Source of the DNA: Enoplolaimus lenunculus
Lineage: Eukaryota > Nematoda > Enoplea > Enoplida > Thoracostomopsidae
DNA: 64,000 nt
NCBI GenBank assembly: GCA_030248215.1
Contig: JASANG010001367.1
Coordinates: forward strand, 124,001 to 188,000
Direction: 5' to 3'
Shown piece by piece: positions 1 through 9,000 of this stretch. A program made the position numbers and the translations under genes. The notes below the pieces were generated by a model. That model saw nothing but the letters and a program-made list of their open reading frames with translations. It did not search any database and had not been told where the DNA came from. Position 1 is the first letter of the stretch, and each line of letters starts with the position of its first letter.

Positions 1-38
1 TTCTAGCTTTAATTATAAGATTAGTCTTTACAACTCAC

Positions 39-3000
39 GCAATCATTTCTAAAGTCCAAAACAAAAGTTTATAGTACGAGTATCTAGCTATCAGTGCGAC
101 GTATACAACAGCTGCAAGCGATAGAACCAGCACCAATGAAAACGTTAGAGCGAATCCTGAAACTGCGTACCCAACTTGATAGCCAATGAAACGAGTTGCT
201 TGATTCTGTAAATATATTACCGTTTATACGTACCATATTACTTTTAGTCCCGTCCCGGTGTCTGATGGGTCTGTAAAAGTGTAGGCTTTGATTCTAGACT
301 ACATTTTTTGTTTAGGCATCCTAAGGCTTGTAGGAATACACTTTTGCAACGCTTAGGCTTAGGCTTTATGCTTTGGAATATATGCATTTAATCTACTGTT
401 ACCGCCCTAAAAGTAAAATTAGTCGTTTATACCGCGATATAAGTAAGTTTAAAATCATAAAACAATTATTAAATTCAATTATGAAATTCTACAACAATTG
501 AAAATTCTATCATAGCTCATCAGCAAAGAATCGGTAATTTTTTTGCAGTGCCGATGCCGATGTCGATACGCACGAAAAATGCCGATTATTACCGATACCG
601 ATGCTGATGCCGATTAATCGGCACATTCCTATTAAAAACGCTATTTTATATCTGCATATTCAGTTGCAAATTATATTTAAGAATCGTTTAATATTTTTTA
701 ATTTTTTTTCCTTTTCCAGCCCCCTCGAAAAAATGAAAAAAAATGAAAAAATGAAAAAACCATTGTTTCCGGTAATTTTTCCGGCCAACAACCCTGGCTC
801 CAGGCTGCCGGAGTAATATTAACACGGGAGATCGCACAGAATTGAGCTCCGGCGTCTTCTTGACTTGAATCAATTTCGTCATACTTTTTCGTATTTTTTT
901 ACAGAATTTGCGTTTTTCAGTGCGCCACAACCACGATACCGTGATCCGTACGCAGTGTTCAGGACCGAGAGGATACAACGACGATCCGGTTCATCAACGG
1001 CAGGAACGACCTTGTAACGTTGGACCGCCTTCAAGCGAGTGTATCTTACACAACGGACGAATTTGTGACAATTTGGAACAATTTGAAAATTAGCAATTGT
1101 CGAAAAGAATATAAAATTTTGCGTACGTAAAACCAATTATTGATAACATTTTGCAGATTGTTGTGTTGTTACAATTCGGTAAAATTCAACACAATTTCAT
1201 TATATAACTTTTCAGTTTTAGTTACACCCTGTAAATTTCAATTGAAATACAGAGTGAATTATTAAACTGAAGTATAATGGATTGCCCGAAACGAATTAAC
1301 TTTTTTCCGTATATAAGGTCTATTTTGTATGAACTCTGATTTCGGTGAATATGGGACTCTAAAACGTGAAGCGTTTCCTTTTAGCGGGGTACTATCGGTA
1401 TGGTCTGCTGTTGGCACTGACTCCGGCTGAAAATCGACCTCCGGTTCCGGCAGAAAACCGACCTCCGGCTCCGGCTACCATAAAATCTCAACCGGAGGTT
1501 CCGGTAATCGACCTTCAGCTACGGCAGAAAACCGACCTCCGGCTCCTGCTACCATAAAATCTCTACCGGAGGTTCCGGTAATCGACCTTCAGCTACGGCA
1601 GAAAACCGACCTCCGGCTCCTGCTACCATAAAATCTCTACCGGAGGTTCCGGTAATCGACCTTCAGCTACGGCAGAAAACCGACCTCCGGCTCCTGCTAC
1701 CATAAAATCTCTACCGGAGGTTCCGGTAATCGACCTTCAGCTACGGCAGAAAACCGACCTCCGGCTCCTGCTACCATAAAATCTCTACCGGAGGTTCCGG
1801 TAATCTTAGTATAGTAAAATTTCGCATAGTTTTGCAAAAATTATTTGTTTGGTGCGTTTCGTTTTAACTTTTGGCGCAATTTTGAAGAAAGAATTGCCGA
1901 GAATTCGTAAAAAATAAGACTAAAACCAAAAGTTTTAACACCACCTTACAGATATTTCCTAAAAAATTAGCAAATTAAACATCATTTTAGCTACCTAATT
2001 TCGCCTACCATCGCACACTTACTGTGCAAGCAAGTGCGCGTTGTTTCGCGTTGCGAGGAATAAACTCGTAGACTCCTTTGTACATAAGTAACAAATCACG
2101 TTTATACGACCGAAGCACAAGTGCGATTGAAACAAACGAAAATACAAACGAGGTCGATGCAGCGAAAAAATAGCAGCCTAAAAACATAGATTTATTAGCA
2201 TACAAATTTCAACTGTGCCAAAACCTTAGCATAGAATAACCATGTTTAGGCAATTTCTAGGGGGCTCAGAGACACACTTTGACTTGTATATACGTCGGTG
2301 TAACGTTAAACGCATAATTCAGCTCAATTCCGAATTGGGCTATTGTTCACAACCAGCAAAATTATCTTCTTACCACAATGGTCACCATATTCTGCCAAAA
2401 ATTGACACGAACGACGACTATCTGAATTGAGCTGAATTACGACTTTTTACCGCATGTTTACTACTTATGGGGTGTACGAAATCGATGTTCAAACAGAAAT
2501 ACACGAACTTTCACTGTAGAAACTCAACACTGCAAAAAATGGTGAGTCAAATTGACTCCCTCCGAAATAGGCTCTACGGGAGTACACAAACAGAGTCAAA
2601 TTCGACTCCGCCAGAGTCAAACGTGCGACTCAGTGAGCCGAATTTGGCTCTGGCGGAGTCGAATTTGACTCAGTTTGTGTAGTCCCGTAGAGCCTATTTC
2701 GGAGAGAGTCAATTTAACTCGCCATTTTTTGCAGTGAACAATTTGAAAACTTACGACTTATTGATTTGATATTTGTTAATTTATAATCACCTGGGAATAC
2801 CAACAATGTTAGTTGCAGAATATGGCCCATGTAAAGATCAGGGGCAGAACGTTTTTTCTGTAGGACTAGAAACGAGTAAGCTTATAGCTTAAAACTAATT
2901 TTTTTGTTTGGCTTAAAGGAGTTTAGGCTTAGGTTTAGGAATATGCTCATTCTTACGCTTAGGCATAGGCTTAGGCTTAGGCTTAACCTTAGGGATATGC

Positions 3001-6000
3001 TTATAATACTAGTCCAGCCCTGTTCTTTACATTGGCCCAGAATATTAAGCCTTAAGTTTTGTTCTGTTAAACAACGCAAAACTGGTAATAAAATTGACTG
3101 CACGCCAATACTTGCACTGCAAATTCCGGGGAGTTGATTAATCAACGCAGAGGAAGAATTGGTTATTTCTGGCTATGTCTGAGTTAACAGTAAGCAAACA
3201 TTAACTCACTCTGAGCTGATTTAATTGTGGGTTAGTTGATTAATTTACTCAGAATGAGTTAAATCAACTCAGAATTGTGAGTTCTGGAAGACCTAATTCA
3301 GAGCGCAAATCACTGAGTGAATTCCACTCGTTCTGAGTTAAAATCAACCCACTGAAATTTACAGCGATGGTTGTACAAATGATCAACAAATTTTTAAGGT
3401 AGTTACCTTACCATTTTATCACAGAAAGTTTTCTCACAGGGGAACGTTCGACCCCCGCCCCCCCCCCCTTAGAGCTGCTAGCGTCAATATATAGCTTACA
3501 GTTTGAGAAACCACTTTTTATAATGAAAATACCTGAAAAAGCCTGATACCAAAACGCGAGTTCTCCAATAATCATACTAGTCGTATTAGCGTCAAAAGTA
3601 ACAATATTGAACATTTTCATTACATTCCAACCACGAAATATTTCTTCGTATGTTCTATGCTCGGAACTGAGAACCAGATTGTCGCCATTGAACTCGAATC
3701 GGGTTAAATATTGATTACCGTAGAGCCATTCATAGATTAAGAAGACAAAAAACTGAAACAATCCCTTCAAAGGATTCATAGCTATCTCGTACTGTATTGA
3801 CCCGAATAAGAGGTGTAGGTGGGTAATAAGAAGGGGGTCCCCATTTTGAGTCCCGATCAATAGGAGTCCGTATCCCTAATAAGAGTACCGCAGAGCCATT
3901 CATAGATTAAGAAGACAAAAAACTGAAACAATCCCTTCAAAGGATTCATAGCTATCTCGTACTGTATTTACCCGAATAAGAGGGGGGTAATAAAAGGGGG
4001 AGGTGCCCATTTTGAGTCCCGATAAATAGGAGTTCGTATCCCTAATAAGAGTACCGTAGAGCCATTCATAGATTAAGAAAACGAAAAACTGAAACAACCC
4101 CTTGAAAGGATTCATAGCTATCTCGTACTGTATTGACCCGAATAAGAGGGGGGCAATAAGAGGGGGGCTCCCCATTTTGAGTCACAATCAATAGGAGTTC
4201 GTACCCCTAATAAGAGTCCGTAAGCGGATAGAGACCTTAAACCTTAATTAAAGTCCAGAAATGTCAATTATCCCAAATTGTAGCGCATAAATGACTCCAG
4301 GTCCAAATAATTTGACATCGAAACTTTAAAGCGTACTTACTGTATATATTCGAAGACTCATTTTTAGACCGTACCGATTTTACAGATACCGGAAATTTCA
4401 GACAAATTTAGGGTAACAAATCAATTGATTTAGGTCGAAACCATTAAAACTGATACATTTGCTGCGGACCTCCCCAAACATGGAACACACCCATTTCTAG
4501 AAATCTATTTAGCCTCGCTTGTAAAGCGTGTAAAAATTTTGTCATGCTGATCTGGTTACGGTATTGTTCATTACGGTATCGTGTTTACAGTATATTCAGG
4601 TTTAATAACAAAATTTACCTGATACACCATAAGCCATGACAACCCTGCAGCACTCAAAACGTTCAGCGAATAGTTGAAATCTGAAATTATAAATTAATTT
4701 TCTTCTTCAAATTTTTGAAGAGACAAGAAAAAAATACAGTTTTTACACGACTTCGAAAAGCCATATGCCGCCTAAAGGTCAATTTTTTTACATATGAGGT
4801 TATACTTTTTCCGATCTGAAATCCTAGCTACGCCCCAGCTTAGTATATACTACATCGAATTTGGGTCGGATATTTTAAATTTAAATGTTTCAGTCGAACC
4901 ATATTTTAGCATTTTTGTCTGTTTAAATTATAATAGTTATCAAGTGTTCGGAAAAGCTCTGGTAACTTTTATCTTGTGGAACCTTGGTAAATGTTTCTTG
5001 CTATAATGACAGTTGGTATTATGCCCGATCAAAAATATAAATTTCAAAAAAAGTACAAACTTTTTATTCATCGTCTATGCTTAAAATTATTTTAAAACTA
5101 AATTTTGTTGGTATATTATAGACTTCGATTAAGATAATTTTTAATTAACCTTTTCTCACATGAATATTTCCTATTTCATGTTAGAACTACTTTTATGCAA
5201 GGATTCGTCGAACCCCAGCGACTATAGTGGGAGACGTTCATCATTTATCACTCAGCTATAAGAACTTGACGCTCGAGCCCAAACGAGCTCTTACGCCTAG
5301 TGGAGATTGGGTGCTGCGCATACGAGTAGCAATAGTTAAACGCTGCGCAGCGTGAATTCACGTATACAGATTGCTCTAAAGTTGCTCATAGTCAACTCTA
5401 TGTGTGAACGGTTTCTAGACCCGTATTCTTTAATGAGTCTTCCGAGATTTACTAATTGATGATAAGTCTTGTAACTTTCGAACCAGTAAATGGTGAAGTA
5501 TCGAAATGAATCGTGTTTTTCACGTTAGATTTGCTTTATTTCAGTGCAAGGTTTACGATCCGCAATTCCGCCTCGACAGTTTGAAAACCTACCGCTATTT
5601 GGCGATTAACGCTATACACACATCTGACAGATTCTATGGATCATCCAATCTAAAATGTTTAAAAATTGCAGACTTACCGTCAGAAATTGCATAGATTTTG
5701 TTATTGCGAATGCGGTTTGAGGCGTGATTTTTAGCCGCTTGCACCAAACGCCTTTTCCATTTTTCGTCGTTCATTCGATCCTGTTTCTGTTTATCTTGTG
5801 CTGCTCGGCCAACAACGTTTCGCGGAAAGTTGGTTTCGTACCTGCAAAAAAAGTCGCTAAGTCTCAAATTTCAGCTTAAATCTCGTTATAGAAAAGTAAA
5901 TCACAAAAAAATTTTGGCTTCAAATTTTGATAAAATTCATCGCAATTTTGACGGTTTACAGAACTGTGTTGGATCAAGCTGCAACGCACCTGTTTGGCGT

Positions 6001-9000
6001 AAACGGCATATAATCTTCTGAACAGCACGGCGTTAGAAGCATTCGAACATGACGATATTCAGGTGTTGTTTCTAGCTCGTCGGCATTCTAAGAAATTTGT
6101 CACATTTAGGTTGACTTCATTACTGCTGGATTTAAAATTTGTTCACTTAAGTGGATTTGTACGATAGTAACAATTCATGTTTCGGAGCATTTTTATTGAT
6201 ATGGGTAGATATACCGGAAATATAACCGAGCTACCGGAACTTTAGATCCGGCCACTGCTCCGGCAGAAAAATACGACGGTCGATCCAATAGAATGTTTGC
6301 AGTAGGTTTCATCTATCATTATGACTCTTGTACAGTTTGCACAGGCTCAAGTTTAGGCTCAGGTAAAAGCTTTGGCAAAGCCGTAGGCTTATCAGTCTAA
6401 GTAAATGCCGGGACTTCAGATCTTTAACTAAAGCAGCTGAAAAGGCGGGGGACGGCAGGTTTCGGACTGGCGACCTTCTGCGTTTCACGCACACGCTGTT
6501 ACCACTGCGCCACGGAACCCGCCTCTCCAACTGCTTCTATCGTCGACTACCTATATGTCGACCGTATGCTGCCGGCTAGCATACATACAATGCACTGCAC
6601 TATATTGCATGTGAACGAGGACAAGCATGTCTCACATGCTTACATGCCCCAATTTTCAACAAGGTCGTCCCGTGACCGTCCACCCTATTTTCGACTGAAT
6701 ATCGTGTTCATACTGCGACGATTTACCATTGCAATCACGGCGTAACCCCCATGTCAGTCTGGGTAGAATCCGGGACTTCCGACCTTTTTCACTATAAGCC
6801 GCTGGAACAGCAAGAATACAGAGCGGAGATCGAACTAACGGCGTTTATATTCCGAGGCAAACGCTCCACCCATGCGATCGTCGAGTATACGTCGACACGT
6901 ATGCTGCCGACTAGCATACATACAGTGCACTGCACTATATTACATGTGTACATAACGAACAAGCATGTCTCACAAGCTTACAATGCTTAGTTTAGGCTTT
7001 AAGGAGAGACTTCTACGAAACCCACAACTCAAACTCTGAGCTTGAATGTTAGCGTAAGCGTGTGTGGAGAAATATAGCCGACTATTTTATTGAGACAATT
7101 TTTAGACTTTAAATTTTCAACATTTTCGATTCAAAATACTACTCAAAAATGAATTTTGACAATATTTGCCGAACACTATTGAGGTAAAACTTATAGACCA
7201 TAGCTTCCAGTGCTCATATTTATCTCAAAAGTTATCCTTTTTTAATATGTTAAATTCCTAAACTTTTCGTCAATAATTAATATTTTTTATACTTTTTATT
7301 AATGCAGTATATCTTGTTTTAACCGTAAGCTTGCGTAGATTCATTTAAAGAACAAAACTCAAATTAAAAAAATTACAAACTTAACCTCAAACGAAGATTT
7401 CGTGCCCGTTAGTCGTTTGAGTATTTTGAACGGAAAGAAAATAACCAAAACGACAAAAAATGTAACGACCGGTAACAGATACAGCACTTGTGTAATGATT
7501 GTACCCTGAAAATATAAAATACAACATCCTAAAGCAACGAACCCTATCACTGCTAATATACAAATATCTGAAATATGAAACCGACAATTTTCGTTCGAAA
7601 GCAGTATATAATCCTTGGATTCAGTTTAGAGTTACTGTCCGTATTCTCAAATGCATATAGCATCCATCACCAGTTAGCGGTAGGTTTTCGCAGTGTTGAA
7701 TTCCTTCAATAGCGAATGTTAAATTTTGCACAGATGTAGGGCGACTCAAATGTGAAAATTGTGCTGTTTTTAACCTCATCATTATCGGGTTCGAAAGTGA
7801 TGACAAAAGCGGTTACTAACCGGTTATAGGTGCTACATACATTTGAAAATATGCGTCTAAGGTTTAGCGTTATTCCTTCGCTCAAGCTTATATAAGGCAT
7901 ATGTATTTAGAATCACGTTTAGACTTTTTAGCCGTTTTTCTGTTACAGATGAGTTTAGGCGTACGAGTTCAGTAAATTGAAATAGTACCTTTGAGGTATT
8001 TAACTTTAGGTTGAGGGAGGAAGCAAGGAAAAATTTTCGTAACGTAGAATTTAATAGCGCAGTTGATAAAATTTTCGATCGAAGGGTGCTATGCTTGTCG
8101 TAGGCCAGAAGCGGCGCCCCCTTCACGCCGCTCCGTAGTTACGGGCCTGAAATCTTGTCGTGGGTCCGTTTTGCGGGAAAACGGCCGCAAGTTGCCAAAA
8201 GTAGATTAGTTGATCCAAGAATGGATGATATCCACCTTGCAGAAGAGTGTGAAACTGACACGCTAGTCCATGGAACAAAAACTACCAATACGCGTTGCAT
8301 TTTTGCCCAACGTCCCCAATTCGGGGCGGGGGAGGGTAGTCGCCACTAAGATAGAAAAGATAAAAGTTAAGAATATAACCATTAATCATAGCGAGCTTAG
8401 CTAAAGTTCAAAATATCATTGCAACGTACCCCACTAAATAAAGGGGGGTAGGCCAAAAACGCAACGAGTGCCGGCTACATTCTTTTCTACACAAAACGTA
8501 CCCAGTTGCATATTCTTGTTGAAGTATGCATCATCCACTCTTGGTTAAACCGTGCAGTAAATTGAACGGTTTACACTTACCGCAGACATGCTATCAGTGC
8601 ATGGTACACGATCCAGCATTGAAATTGCTGCCATAACCAAAGTGTAAACTCCGCCCAAAACATATCCAACTGTATGATTGGATGTTAAGCCAGCAAAAAT
8701 TGGATAGTATACCAGACCAATATGCATACAGATGGTCAGTTTGCCTAATGCTGAAAATATATTATCACATTTTAGGACAAAATTTTAACTAGGCTTAGGC
8801 TTAGGCTTAAGCTTTGGCTTAGGCTTAGGCTTAGGCTTCGGCTTCGGCTTAGGCTTAGGCTTAGGCTTAGGCTTAGGCTTAGGCTTAGGCTCAGGCGTAG
8901 GCTTAGGCTTAGGCTCAGGTTTAGGCTTAGGCTTAGGCTTAGGCCCAGGCTTAGGCTTAGGCTTAGGCTCAGGCTTAGGCTTAGGCTTAGGCTTAGGCTT

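Noticed and set aside
3900-4175. Separate gene with [14 protein letters not shown]
   Set aside because: It is the tandemly copied start of STRA6-like exon 9 with its intron flank.
7506-7567. Upstream extension of STRA6-like exon 5 from the acceptor at 7567
   Set aside because: From that acceptor the incoming phase meets a stop or disagrees with exon 4; the acceptor at 7506-7507 joins in phase and matches the family length.
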